Source of the DNA: JBOFCS01 sp051646185
GTDB taxonomy: Bacteria > Actinomycetota > Actinomycetes > Mycobacteriales > Mycobacteriaceae
DNA length: 30,997 nt
Direction of reading: 5' to 3'
Assembly (NCBI GenBank): GCA_051646185.1
Contig: JBOFCS010000210.1
Span: 1 to 30,997 of the forward strand
Each line of letters begins with the position of its first letter. Positions within the stretch are counted from its first letter, which is position 1. The position numbers and the translations under genes are program-made. This document shows positions 16,159 to 25,100 of the stretch, piece after piece. The notes beneath the pieces are model-generated. The model saw nothing but the letters and a program-made list of their open reading frames with translations. It made no database searches and was not told where the DNA came from.

Positions 16159-17474
16159 CAGAACACTTTTCACGCTCTCGTTCACATCCTTACCTTAATC
16201 ACTCAACTACGTCTGCAAGTATTTTTGAACCCGCACAGCTTGGACCAGTACTGCTACGAAACCGGGTAGTTAAAGCCGCAACTTTTGAAGGTCTCAGCCC
16301 GGAATCTTTAGTAACCCCTGAGCTTATTAATTTTCATCGGCAAGTAGCAGCCGGTGGAGCTGGAATGACAACTGTTGCCTACTGTGCAGTCTTGGCTAAT
16401 GGCCGCACTGATCGTCATCAGATCTGGATGAGACCGGAAGCTATACCAGGTTTAACTCAACTCACAGAAGCCGTTCACGCTCAAGGAGCAGCCGTCAGCG
16501 CTCAGATCGGTCATGCTGGTCCAGTAGCAAATGCCTCATCAAATCGGCAACCAGCTATTGCACCTCATTGGCAGATCAGCCCATTAAGCTTGCGCCTCAC
16601 TCGAAGTGCAACCATCGATGACCTGAACAATGTCATTAAAGCCCATGCTTTTGCTGCCCGAATGGCCGCAGATTCTGGTTTTGATGCTGTCGAAATTCAT
16701 TGTGGGCACAACTACTTACTGAGTTCGTTCCTCAGCCCCGCATTAAATCCCCGCAGAGATAGTTACGGGGGTAATCTTATTAATCGCGCTAGATTGGTGA
16801 GAGAAGTTGCCTCCGCAGTACGAGAAGAAGTCGGCTCAGACATTGCCATCACCGCAAAACTCAATATGGAAGATGGCGTGCCAGGAGGTCTAGAAGTAGC
16901 AGAAAGCCTCACCGTGGCTCAGTGGCTTGAATCAGATGGATCACTGGATGCACTTTGCCTCACTGCCGGAAGTTCGCTAAAAAATCCCATGTATCTGTTT
17001 CGGGGAAACGTTCCACTGGATGATTTTGCCGCACAATTTCCGCAACCCCAGCGAGTGGGAATCAAACTTTTTGGAAAAAAATTTCTGCGAACCTACCCTT
17101 ATAAAGATGCTTATCTCCTTGACCAGGCTCGGCTCTTCCGCAGTGCACTGACAATGCCGCTGATGCTTCTTGGCGGTATCACCTCCTATCCCACCATGTG
17201 CCTGGCAATGTCCGAAGGCTTTAATTTTGTCGCGATGGCTCGTGCACTTTTAGCTGAGCCCAACCTGATCAATCAGATTTCTCATGGGCTTCAGGGGACA
17301 ACATCGCCTCCAGGGGGGACCCAAATCAACCTGGCAAACATACCGATAGTGACGTCTAATTTTGACCTACATTCGGGGAGCGCAATACCAAGATCGGCAT
17401 GTACACATTGCAATAAATGCATGCCGAGCATCTACTCCGGTACGCGCTGCGTTTTGGAACCAAAAATTGGTTAA
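16155..17474 (+). CDS. Old Yellow Enzyme-family flavin oxidoreductase with C-terminal [4Fe-4S] motif
   Basis: The 439-residue protein is an FMN TIM-barrel oxidoreductase: LGPVLLRNRVVKAATFEGLS at the N-terminus, then HCGHNYLLSSFLSPALNPRRDSYGG (about 178-202) with the substrate-binding His pair, ITAKLNMEDGVPGG, and LLGGITSY and MARALLAEP near the end of the barrel. The C-terminus has Cys416, Cys419, Cys422 and Cys432 in Cx2Cx2Cx9C, resembling the iron-sulfur site of 2,4-dienoyl-CoA reductases, but the protein stops there and lacks their FAD/NAD domain. It overlaps chsH3 by 4 bp (ATGA) and shares the kstD transcript, so a steroid double-bond reductase or dehydrogenase role is likely but unproven. 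The start codon has no clear Shine-Dalgarno sequence, consistent with coupling. Confidence 0.85.
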   Translation: MTEHFSRSRSHPYLNHSTTSASIFEPAQLGPVLLRNRVVKAATFEGLSPESLVTPELINFHRQVAAGGAGMTTVAYCAVLANGRTDRHQIWMRPEAIPGLTQLTEAVHAQGAAVSAQIGHAGPVANASSNRQPAIAPHWQISPLSLRLTRSATIDDLNNVIKAHAFAARMAADSGFDAVEIHCGHNYLLSSFLSPALNPRRDSYGGNLINRARLVREVASAVREEVGSDIAITAKLNMEDGVPGGLEVAESLTVAQWLESDGSLDALCLTAGSSLKNPMYLFRGNVPLDDFAAQFPQPQRVGIKLFGKKFLRTYPYKDAYLLDQARLFRSALTMPLMLLGGITSYPTMCLAMSEGFNFVAMARALLAEPNLINQISHGLQGTTSPPGGTQINLANIPIVTSNFDLHSGSAIPRSACTHCNKCMPSIYSGTRCVLEPKIG

Positions 17475-18019
17475 AATGCACAGTAAAGCTCTGAAGTTTG
17501 CTGCAGAATATACAGGTGGCGCTTGGGGTCGTTATTTTTCTATCGCAAACAGGCGATAAGTCGTTACATATCCGATAAAAATTTTCAGCAAATTGTTTGC
17601 CAGATATTGCATTGACCAGGAAAAAGTGGTGTCATTAACCCTAACGCTGGAACGGGGTCGCTGAACCGGCATTACCAACCAAAGGCCGGACTACATGAAG
17701 TTTGCCAATACCTTCGAACTAGACGGTATCTCCCAGTCGGGGAGGCTATTACCTGGCAATAAAAAGCTATTAAAAACGTCGTTTTCTGAATTTCTGCACA
17801 CAAACAAGCATCGGCGTAGACTAACTAAAAAATTTGCTGCTGCCGACACTAAAATCACCCAGTGTAGGCAGATGCCATCTGTGCAAGATGCCAATGTCGA
17901 TAGGTTCTACAGCGAGGATCTGACCACCATAAACTCCCTTGGAGCTTTTGGTGACAGCGCACCAGATTTATTAAGCTAGGCGACTCGCAATGCTCAACCC
18001 GACCTGCATTAGGCAGTGC
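17475..18019. other. Intergenic gap of 545 bp between convergent operons
   Basis: No recognisable gene. A 94-codon frame (17695-17979, +) starts with ATG but has no convincing ribosome-binding site, is rich in Lys and Ser, and shows no motif; I treat it as doubtful. A small hairpin TATCGC-AAACAG-GCGATA lies at 17541-17558 without a U tract on either strand. CCGGC and GCCGG form another weak inverted pair at about 17663-17690. No KstR site, tRNA or insertion-sequence ends were seen. It may be decayed coding sequence. Confidence 0.5.
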
Positions 18020-19186
18020 TTAATCGCCAACCAACACAAGACCCGATGTAGGCACACCAGTGCCGGCAGTTACTACCAGAGCATCGACTTTGGGCACTTG
18101 GTTTACTGAAGTTCCCCTGATCTGCCGAACACCCTCAGCAATACCGTTCATGCCATGAATGTAAGCCTCTCCCAGCTGACCACCATGAGTGTTAATCGGG
18201 AATTTCCCACCTATCTCTATTGCACCGTTGGCAATGAAATCCTTGGCTTCACCCGGGGCGCAAAAACCCAGTTCCTCAAGCTGCAAAAGCACAAAAGGAG
18301 TAAAGTGGTCATACAAAATACCCATCTGCATATCGGTCGGTCCAAGGCCAGATTGCCGCCAAAGCTGTCGTCCAACAATCCCCATCTCCTCTAAGCCAAG
18401 CCTCTCACGGTAATAGCTGGTCATTACGTATTGGTCACTACCACTACCTTGGGCAGCTGCCGCTATTAAAGCTGGGGTATGAGGTAATTCTCTGGCTCTT
18501 TGTGCACTAGTAATGACCAGAGCAACTCCCCCATCGCTTTCCTGACAACAATCCAATAAATGCAGTGGCTCAGTCACCCATCTGGACTCCTGATGCTGCT
18601 CAATCGTTATGGGCTTTTCATAGAACCAAGCTTTCGGATTGGTAGCGGCATGTTTACGACTAGCGACCGCAACTGCGCCAAAGTCAGTGCTACTGACCCC
18701 GTATTCGTGCATATAACGTTGGGCGATCATCGCTACAAATCCAGCCGGGGTACTCAGCCCATGAGGATAGGACCAGCCAGCATCAATTCCGTTTGAGGTA
18801 GCAACCTGAGTAAGCCCAGGGGCCACCTGCCCAAATCTGTGTCCAGATCTTTCATTAAACGCTCTGTAGCACACCACCACTTCAGCCATTCCAGTTGCCA
18901 CTGCCATGGCAGCTTGCTGCACGGTGGCACAGGCTGCGCCTCCACCAAAATTAATTCGGCTGAAGAAACTTAACTCTGCAACACCGAGTTCCCTGGCCAC
19001 CGCAATCTCAGAATTGTTATCCATTGTGAACGTCACAAGTCCGTCAACATCAGCAGCCGTAAGACCTGCGTCTGCAAGTGCTTTCAGCACACATTCGGCA
19101 GCTAGCCTTAACTCGGTTCGGCCGGAATCCTTGGAAAACTCGGTGGCCCCAATACCTACTATTGCTGTCTGCCTAGAAATATTCAC
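18020..19186 (-). CDS. ltp2: Ltp2, steroid side-chain retro-aldolase (thiolase fold)
   Basis: Ltp2 cleaves the 17-hydroxy-3-oxo-pregnene-20-carboxyl-CoA formed by ChsH1-ChsH2 into a 17-keto steroid and propionyl-CoA, the last side-chain step. The 388-residue thiolase-like protein has an N-terminal half with FFSRINFGGGAACATVQQAA (about 74-93) and VVVCYRAFNERSGHRFGQ, both strongly conserved in Ltp2, and a C-terminal GGQLGEAYIHG segment. M. tuberculosis Ltp2 has about 386 residues. The GTG start overlaps the chsH1 stop by 4 bp (GTGA) and has GAGG 5 nt upstream. It ends the chsE-chsH-ltp2 operon. Ltp2 is known to associate with the DUF35 domain of ChsH2, encoded two genes upstream. Confidence 0.94.
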   Translation of the reverse strand: MNISRQTAIVGIGATEFSKDSGRTELRLAAECVLKALADAGLTAADVDGLVTFTMDNNSEIAVARELGVAELSFFSRINFGGGAACATVQQAAMAVATGMAEVVVCYRAFNERSGHRFGQVAPGLTQVATSNGIDAGWSYPHGLSTPAGFVAMIAQRYMHEYGVSSTDFGAVAVASRKHAATNPKAWFYEKPITIEQHQESRWVTEPLHLLDCCQESDGGVALVITSAQRARELPHTPALIAAAAQGSGSDQYVMTSYYRERLGLEEMGIVGRQLWRQSGLGPTDMQMGILYDHFTPFVLLQLEELGFCAPGEAKDFIANGAIEIGGKFPINTHGGQLGEAYIHGMNGIAEGVRQIRGTSVNQVPKVDALVVTAGTGVPTSGLVLVGD

Positions 19187-19614
19187 CGATACCTCGCCAA
19201 CTGGTCTCCGGGAAGTTCGACAGTGACAGTTCCCGTTACATGATCCCCCAGTGAGTTATGACCTAGAACTGCAATAACCACAGTGGTTCCCTCCCGTTGG
19301 GTCACCTTGCCGCTGAAGGTAACACTGTCATCGGCGTACCAGGGAACCCCAAGTCGAATAGCGATACTGCGCACCAGAGTCCCTGGTGGCGCCCAGTCTG
19401 TGACAAAGCGTTGCACTAATCCAGTGTCGGTAAGTATGTTGACAAAAATATCCCGTGAACCTCGCGCTTGCGCTTTGTCTCTATCGTGATGAACATCTTG
19501 AAAGTCACGGGTCGCGATGGCGGTACTAACAATAAAGGTAGGGGTTCCTTTGATAGTCATCTCCGGCAAAGTCATCCCTACCGAAATGTCTCTATCAAGA
19601 ATGAAATGTGACAT
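19183..19614 (-). CDS. chsH1: ChsH1, MaoC-like hydratase subunit
   Basis: ChsH1 is the catalytic subunit of the ChsH1-ChsH2 hydratase that adds water across the C17-C20 double bond of the steroid-CoA. The start chosen is ATG 19614: it overlaps the chsH2 stop as TAATG and has AAGGAG 6 nt upstream, whereas an ATG at 19635 has no such signal. This gives 143 residues against about 129 in M. tuberculosis. The hot-dog fold motif RDFQDVHHD provides Asp37 and His42, with the same spacing as the mycobacterial catalytic pair, followed by DIFVNILTDTGLVQRF. Confidence 0.92.
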   Translation of the reverse strand: MSHFILDRDISVGMTLPEMTIKGTPTFIVSTAIATRDFQDVHHDRDKAQARGSRDIFVNILTDTGLVQRFVTDWAPPGTLVRSIAIRLGVPWYADDSVTFSGKVTQREGTTVVIAVLGHNSLGDHVTGTVTVELPGDQLARYR

Positions 19615-20534
19615 TAGCTGCTCCTTGGCTGCCATGCAGCTAAAGTAATTTCATCACTGACTTGAACAAATTCCACCTGAACTGGGAGGTTAATCTTTAT
19701 CTCCTCAGGAGAAATTCCTCGCAACTCACCTAGCATTCGCACCCCTTCCGCAAGCTCGATAAGCGCCACAATAAAGGGGGTTTGACGGCCCGGAACTTGG
19801 GGATGATGATGCACCACATAGCTATACACTGATCCAAATCCTGAAGCAACGATATACTCAGGCTCCCCAGGTGCGCCGGTGGGGTCCATCGGCCCAGGTG
19901 GATGTCTAAGCGTTCCACTAATTGGCCATTTTTGAATCCGCAATTCACCTAAAGCTGTTCCTTCCCAAAAGAACTTGGTATCCTGGTTAACCGTAGGAAG
20001 AAGTGGATCAGCGATGGATCCACTTTGGACTTTAGCTTGAACCTGGGTTTTATTTTGTGGTGGAAAGAATTTGAGAACCCGAAACAGCATTTCTGCAACA
20101 ACTTCAGTATCGACATACCACCGGTTTCTTGTAGTGACAAACCAACCTTCACCAAGGCCAGTTACTTTTGGTCCACTCACATCTTCCAACGTGGTAGTAA
20201 CACTGACATATTCGCCAACTCGCAAATACCTGTGATAGGTCTGCTCACAATTGGTAGCAACAACGGAAGTAAATCCGTGACTATCTAAAACTTCCATGAT
20301 TAGACCTAGCGGATCGTCCTTGGCCCTAGATCCGTGCAAGCCATTCATGGTCCAGACTTGGGCCATCGCCGGCGGCGCCACCGCCTGGTCACCCAAATAA
20401 GCCGGATGCGTATCACCTAGCGCTTCAGTCCAATTATTGATCATTGGCTGGTTCACTGGGTCGCGGGCAGCGCGCTTACTACTTTCACCTATGGCTTTGA
20501 TCCGTTCTACGGCTTCTAAAATTGTTTCACCCAT
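19614..20534 (-). CDS. chsH2: ChsH2, MaoC hydratase subunit with C-terminal DUF35 domain
   Basis: The 306-residue protein has an N-terminal MaoC-like hot-dog domain (about 1-170, with FTSVVATNCEQTYHRYLRVGEYV) that pairs with ChsH1, and a C-terminal DUF35/OB-fold domain (about 190-300) with FFWEGTALGELRIQKWP and VASGFGSVYSYVVHHHPQVPGR. The DUF35 domain is known to bind Ltp2 and pass the hydrated product on. No CxxC zinc-ribbon pair is present in the linker-proximal part of DUF35; the only visible Cys is in the MaoC domain. GGAG lies 5 nt before the ATG, 12 bp after fadE29. Confidence 0.93.
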   Translation of the reverse strand: MGETILEAVERIKAIGESSKRAARDPVNQPMINNWTEALGDTHPAYLGDQAVAPPAMAQVWTMNGLHGSRAKDDPLGLIMEVLDSHGFTSVVATNCEQTYHRYLRVGEYVSVTTTLEDVSGPKVTGLGEGWFVTTRNRWYVDTEVVAEMLFRVLKFFPPQNKTQVQAKVQSGSIADPLLPTVNQDTKFFWEGTALGELRIQKWPISGTLRHPPGPMDPTGAPGEPEYIVASGFGSVYSYVVHHHPQVPGRQTPFIVALIELAEGVRMLGELRGISPEEIKINLPVQVEFVQVSDEITLAAWQPRSS

Positions 20535-20546
20535 GATGGCTCCACC

Positions 20547-21698
20547 TCACCGAGGGACTCTCGGCTGACCAAGTCCAGCCGTGGCAATCAACTCTCGCAT
20601 TACTTCATTAACACCACCACCAAAAGTGATAACAAGATTGCGTTTTGTCTGAGCGTCCAGCCATTGCAGGAGCTCAAAGCTCTGAGCGTCACTGGGGTCT
20701 GCGTGCCTTCCTACGGTTTCTTCAATGATCCGACCGACCCGCTGTACACGTTCAGTGGCAAAAACTTTTGTTGCCGAAGCATCAGCTATATCAATAGCAT
20801 CAGCGGTGCTTGAGGAAACCTGCCAGTTGAGCAATTCATTTACCCGCCAAATGGCATGAATCTCCCCCAATGCGCGTTGCACATCACGTTCAGTGGTAAC
20901 CCCAGTGCTGGTCGCCCATTCTTTGAACCGCTGATATAACCCTGCAATTCGACCGGCCGGACCAAGCATCACCCGCTCGTGATTCAACTGCGTAGTAATG
21001 AGCTTCCAACCGTTATTTTCTTTTCCAACAAGCATACTCACCGGAACTTTGACATCTTCATAGTAGGTTGCATTAACATGATGCGCACCATCGCAGGTGT
21101 AAATAGGGGTCCAAGAGTAGCCTGGATCTTGGGTATCAACTATCAGCATTGAGATGCCTCTATGCTTTGCCGCAGTTGAATCCGTCCGAACCGCTAACCA
21201 GATAAAATCAGCATCATGACCTCCGGTGGTGAATATCTTTTGCCCATTAACCACATACGAATCATTTTGACGCACAGCACTTGTGCGCAATGAAGCCAGA
21301 TCTGTACCCGCATCCGGCTCGGTGTAACCAATTGCAAAATGAATATCCCCAGAAAGGATTCCGGGTAGGAAGCGCTCTTTTTGTTCTGCCGTCCCGTATT
21401 TCTGTAATGTTGGGCCCACGGTTTGTAGAGTTACATACGGCAGTGGCACATCTGCTCTTGCTGCCTCATTAACAAAGATTTGTTGTTCAACTTCCCCAAA
21501 CCCATGACCACCATACTCAACTGGCCATCCTACACCCAACCAACCATCGGTGCCCATTCTTTTTACGATGCTTCGGTAAGTGGGTCCATGGCGCTCGGTC
21601 AGCATTGTTATCGCTTCATCCGGAGTTACTAATTGAGAGAAGTATTCGCGAAGTTCACCCTGTAACTTACTTTGTGCCGCAGTTAGTTCAATATACAT
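20547..21698 (-). CDS. fadE29: FadE29 (ChsE2), catalytic subunit of the 3-OPC-CoA dehydrogenase
   Basis: FadE29 pairs with FadE28 to dehydrogenate the C3 side chain of pregnene-20-carboxyl-CoA. The 383-residue protein is a full-length acyl-CoA dehydrogenase: GWLGVGWPVEYGGHG, FAIGYTEPDAGTDLASL, NGQKIFTTGGHDADF, and Glu241 in LNHERVM, at the residue number recalled for the catalytic base of mycobacterial FadE29. The C-terminus ends in ITFGGGVNEVMRELIA. The ATG start has GGAG 5 nt upstream and overlaps fadE28 by 16 bp. Order fadE28-fadE29-chsH2-chsH1-ltp2 equals the M. tuberculosis igr operon. Confidence 0.93.
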   Translation of the reverse strand: MYIELTAAQSKLQGELREYFSQLVTPDEAITMLTERHGPTYRSIVKRMGTDGWLGVGWPVEYGGHGFGEVEQQIFVNEAARADVPLPYVTLQTVGPTLQKYGTAEQKERFLPGILSGDIHFAIGYTEPDAGTDLASLRTSAVRQNDSYVVNGQKIFTTGGHDADFIWLAVRTDSTAAKHRGISMLIVDTQDPGYSWTPIYTCDGAHHVNATYYEDVKVPVSMLVGKENNGWKLITTQLNHERVMLGPAGRIAGLYQRFKEWATSTGVTTERDVQRALGEIHAIWRVNELLNWQVSSSTADAIDIADASATKVFATERVQRVGRIIEETVGRHADPSDAQSFELLQWLDAQTKRNLVITFGGGVNEVMRELIATAGLGQPRVPR

Positions 21699-22771
21699 TG
21701 CGCTCCAAGATGCTCAAGGCGGAACGAGGCACCGCCAACAAACCGGGCTAAATCTTTAGCTAGCGAGTAATATCGATGAAGCGGATAACTACTATCAACG
21801 CCAACACCGCCATGCAAATGATGGCAATGCTGCATAACAATAGGTCCTTCCTCTGCCAACCAATAGGCGAGAATATTGAGATCGTCAGCAGCATTGAGCT
21901 GCCGAGAAAGCCGCCAGGCAGCCGAGGTAGCCAATAGGTGCATAGTTCGGGTGCTGACATAAATATCAGCAATCTGCTGCGATACAGCCTGAAAAGTAGC
22001 CAAGGGGCGACCAAACTGAACACGCGTTGCCAAATGTTGCGCAGTTAAATCCATCGCCCCGGCGAATAACCCACTGGAAAATGCACCCAACGAGGCAAGC
22101 ATACATTGATGCAGCACTTGCACGTCTTCAACTAAAAATTGAGACTTATCAACTCGTACATCACGGAAAGTTACTGTGTACTCATCGGATCCAGACGAAG
22201 GTGCTTTTGCTATGCCAACCCCGGACACCTTGGGATTCAACACAAAGATCCCCGCACTGGTTGTTACCAACATTCGATAGGCTTGCGGAGCGTGTAGTAC
22301 GGCAATTTTTTTACCATTGATCACAAAGCCTGAGCCTTCACGAACTGCGACAGTCTTTGGTGAACTCGGCATCGGATCTGACGGCTCGTTTACTGCCGCT
22401 GTAAGTATCTTCCCAGTACTCACTGGGCCAACAATTTCTTCAATGTGACTATCGCTGCCCAGCGCTAAAACCGGCAGAACACCAAACCCTAAGGTTGCCA
22501 GCATCGGCAGATTCACCGCATGGCGACCACACTCGGTGAGAACTATTGCAGCAGCACTAATGTCCAAACCATCTCCCCCAAGATGTTTTGGTACCAACAA
22601 ATTTGTCAATCCGGCATCAACACAAGTTTGCCACAGTTCTTGATGCCAAGACTTATGCACAACCGCTAAATCTGACACCGCACCCGCTTGGGGTGCAGAA
22701 CTGCTTTCCCTTAATACATTCCTCGTGACCTCAGCCACTGCCTCTTGTTCCGAATCGAGAGTGAAGTCCAC
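21683..22771 (-). CDS. fadE28: FadE28 (ChsE1), partner subunit of the 3-OPC-CoA dehydrogenase
   Basis: The 362-residue protein has the acyl-CoA dehydrogenase fold with LTNLLVPKHLGGDGLDIS at the N-terminus, HLATRVQFGRPLATFQAVSQQIADI in the C-terminal FAD-binding part, and HLHGGVGVDSSYPLHRY. It lacks the NHERV base segment of FadE29, as expected of the non-catalytic partner. The GTG start has GGGAAGG 5 nt upstream. A KstR operator lies 24 bp upstream and 144 bp separate it from fadE34, so it probably starts its own transcript. cyp125, which precedes fadE28 in M. tuberculosis, is absent here. Confidence 0.92.
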   Translation of the reverse strand: MDFTLDSEQEAVAEVTRNVLRESSSAPQAGAVSDLAVVHKSWHQELWQTCVDAGLTNLLVPKHLGGDGLDISAAAIVLTECGRHAVNLPMLATLGFGVLPVLALGSDSHIEEIVGPVSTGKILTAAVNEPSDPMPSSPKTVAVREGSGFVINGKKIAVLHAPQAYRMLVTTSAGIFVLNPKVSGVGIAKAPSSGSDEYTVTFRDVRVDKSQFLVEDVQVLHQCMLASLGAFSSGLFAGAMDLTAQHLATRVQFGRPLATFQAVSQQIADIYVSTRTMHLLATSAAWRLSRQLNAADDLNILAYWLAEEGPIVMQHCHHLHGGVGVDSSYPLHRYYSLAKDLARFVGGASFRLEHLGAQCILN

Positions 22772-22794
22772 GCTAGCCTTCCCATCATTAAAGT

Positions 22795-22808
22795 TAGAAC
22801 ACGTTCTA
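22795..22808. promoter_or_regulatory. KstR operator upstream of fadE28
   Basis: TAGAACACGTTCTA matches the KstR consensus at all fixed positions with near-perfect dyad symmetry. It lies 24 bp before the fadE28 start in a 144-bp gap and partly overlaps a second dyad, CTAGTT/AACTAG at 22806-22823. On the minus strand TTTAAT follows it and may act as the -10 element. Confidence 0.88.
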
Positions 22809-22915
22809 GTTGTATCAAACTAGCGGCGGCACGGCAATGCCCAGTAGCCAGTAAGGAAAAATGTGGTGCCACCTTGGGCCCTCCCAGCGCTATCAAACAA
22901 GCCCATAACCACTCG

Positions 22916-25084
22916 CTATGTTGCCCGTGGCAATCCCAATAACTGCTCGGCAGCCACGGTAAGTAAAATTTCAGTAGTACCCCCAGCAATCGAAAGGCAG
23001 CGGGTGAGGAGGAACTGTTTCACCTCTCGGCAATCGGCCAAAGCGGTATCGCCGAGCCTTTCCATCGCAAACTCCGCAACAGCTTGGCGATGCCGCACCC
23101 CAATAAGTTTTCGAACACTAGATGCCGCACCTGGATCCTGCCTTTGCAAAGCACGCAATGCAGTTCGTAGTTCAAGTAAAGTTCCCACCTGCGCTTGACT
23201 GATCAACACTCCCAACGATTGTCGATCAGCCTCACTTAACTGCTGATCTGCCAAGCCAACAATAAGTTCTTCCATAACTCCACCAAGCGCACCATCGGAG
23301 CCCATTGCAACCCGTTCATTAGCAAGGGTCGTTCTTGCCAATCGCCAACCACCGTCTACCTCGCCAATGACCATGGCATCTGGGACAAAAACCCCGTCAA
23401 GAAAAACTTCATTAAAAACTGCATCGCCGGTAATTTCCCGCAATGGTCTAATAGTTATCCCCGGCGAATCCATATCCACCAAAAAATAGGTTATTCCCTT
23501 GTGTTTAACAGCTTTGGAGTTGGTCCGTGCCAAACAAATCGCCCAATTAGCTTCACGAGCCAAGGAAGTCCAGACTTTCTGCCCGCTCAGTACCCAACCA
23601 CCTTGTACCCGTAGCGCTTTAGTGCACAGCGCAGCTAAGTCTGAGCCTGCACCAGGCTCACTAAACAATTGACACCAGGTAATTTCCCCGCGCAGGGTAG
23701 GCATCACAAACTTCTCGATCTGAGTAGCTGTTCCATGCTCCAAAATTGTGGGGACCGCCCAGGACCCAATCACCAGGTCAGGTCGACGAATGTGCGCTTG
23801 AGTTAATTCTTCATCAACCAGTAGTTGGTGGGCAGCCGATGCCGCCAGACCATACGGTAATGGCCAATGTGGGGCCAGATATCCCGATTCTGCCAAAGCT
23901 ACCCGTTGTTCTTCAGCTGGAAGGTCTGCGATAGCGGTAACCTTAGAATGCACCTGGGCACGAAGAGGTTCCACTGAAAGTAAATCGACACCTAGTTTTC
24001 TCCGGGTGCCCGCCAAGGTCAAATCGGCAACCTTAGAATGCCAGTTACTACCTGAACCAGCAAAATGCTTAAGTGCCAATGCTCTACGCAAATAAAGATG
24101 CGCGTCATGCTCCCAGGTAAAACCAATCCCACCCAAAATTTGAATACAATCTTTGGCGGCTTCTACTGCCGCAGTAAAGGCGGTCGAAGCTGCTACTGCA
24201 GCTGCTATCGGTAGCTGCGATTGCACTCCGGAAAATTCGTCGGTCACAGCCGAAGCAGCATCCCAAGCAGCTGCACTCGACTGTTCCACACGGCACAGCA
24301 ACTGTGCACAGAGATGCTTAATTGCCTGAAAAGTACCTATCTTAGCACCAAACTGTTCCCTAGTTTTGGCATAGGCAACCGCGGTATCAAGACACCAACG
24401 CAGTACCCCAACAGCCTCGGCAGCTAGTAAAGTCACAAGAAGATCGTCGACTAATTCGGTACGTAGGTTGTCGAAGAAATAGACTGGAGTGTTGTTAAAA
24501 CTCACCCTCGCAAGCGCTCGGGAAAAATCAACTGGATCTGCCGTCTCTAGCTGCACCGAAGGGTGCGCAGCGTCTACCAGAGCCCATTTTCGCCCCTGCT
24601 CACAGGCAACCGGGATAAGGATTACCGAGCTGGGTTCTCCGGTTGCCCCTAAGACGTACCCGGCATCACCACTGACTGCCTGAGCTACACCTGCATCTGC
24701 ATGAACATGGCCTCCCCAGCCAATGCCGCAGGACCGTTCCCCGGCAATTACCGAACCCAAAAAAATATCCGCTACCTCGCCACCTTCACGTGAAATAGCT
24801 ATGCCAGCAAGACTTGTCGTTAAAATTGAACCTGGAGCCAGGTGGTAAGATAGTTGCTCGAGCATAACCGCGAGATCCACAAATTCCGCACCTAAGCCAC
24901 CACAACTTTCCGGCACGGCAACCCCAAAAACACCAAGATCACATAGGTGCGACCAGTGCTGGTGCCAACTTTTAGGATCCGCCCCTTCAGCTGCTCGGAC
25001 CGCCTTTACCGGTTCCTGAGCGCCTGCCCAGGCGTCAATAGTCTCCTGGATGGAAAAGTGAACGTCTGTTGTTGCAATAGTCAC
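22916..25084 (-). CDS. fadE34: FadE34 (ChsE3), fused two-domain acyl-CoA dehydrogenase
   Basis: The 722-residue protein is two acyl-CoA dehydrogenase units fused in one chain, the architecture of FadE34 (about 711 residues in M. tuberculosis), which dehydrogenates the five-carbon steroid side chain (cholenoyl-CoA). The N-terminal unit (about 1-350) has PESCGGLGAEFVDLA, YAKTREQFGAKIGTFQAIKH and ILGGIGFTWEHD and resembles a beta subunit. The C-terminal unit (about 375-722) has QLFSEPGAGSDLAALC, LSGQKVWTS, LANERVAMG and GGTTEILLTVAAEQLLG, with the base segment of alpha subunits. The GTG start has GAGGAG 6 nt upstream. It is the first minus-strand gene after the divergent kstR, as in M. tuberculosis. 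Confidence 0.95.
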   Translation of the reverse strand: MTIATTDVHFSIQETIDAWAGAQEPVKAVRAAEGADPKSWHQHWSHLCDLGVFGVAVPESCGGLGAEFVDLAVMLEQLSYHLAPGSILTTSLAGIAISREGGEVADIFLGSVIAGERSCGIGWGGHVHADAGVAQAVSGDAGYVLGATGEPSSVILIPVACEQGRKWALVDAAHPSVQLETADPVDFSRALARVSFNNTPVYFFDNLRTELVDDLLVTLLAAEAVGVLRWCLDTAVAYAKTREQFGAKIGTFQAIKHLCAQLLCRVEQSSAAAWDAASAVTDEFSGVQSQLPIAAAVAASTAFTAAVEAAKDCIQILGGIGFTWEHDAHLYLRRALALKHFAGSGSNWHSKVADLTLAGTRRKLGVDLLSVEPLRAQVHSKVTAIADLPAEEQRVALAESGYLAPHWPLPYGLAASAAHQLLVDEELTQAHIRRPDLVIGSWAVPTILEHGTATQIEKFVMPTLRGEITWCQLFSEPGAGSDLAALCTKALRVQGGWVLSGQKVWTSLAREANWAICLARTNSKAVKHKGITYFLVDMDSPGITIRPLREITGDAVFNEVFLDGVFVPDAMVIGEVDGGWRLARTTLANERVAMGSDGALGGVMEELIVGLADQQLSEADRQSLGVLISQAQVGTLLELRTALRALQRQDPGAASSVRKLIGVRHRQAVAEFAMERLGDTALADCREVKQFLLTRCLSIAGGTTEILLTVAAEQLLGLPRAT

Positions 25085-25100
25085 AACCAGCTCCTCGAGG

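Noticed and set aside
16155..17474. Complete 2,4-dienoyl-CoA reductase or BaiCD-type enzyme
   Set aside because: The protein ends at the cysteine cluster and lacks the C-terminal FAD/NAD domains, and the cysteine spacing differs.
17541..17558. Hairpin TATCGC-AAACAG-GCGATA as terminator of the OYE gene
   Set aside because: Stem is short and weak, and no U tract follows on either strand.
17695..17979. 94-codon frame as a real gene
   Set aside because: No good ribosome-binding site, no motif, unusual composition; kept only as a note on the gap.
19615..19635. Longer chsH1 start at ATG 19635
   Set aside because: It would lie within chsH2 without a ribosome-binding site; ATG 19614 has AAGGAG at good spacing and the TAATG junction.
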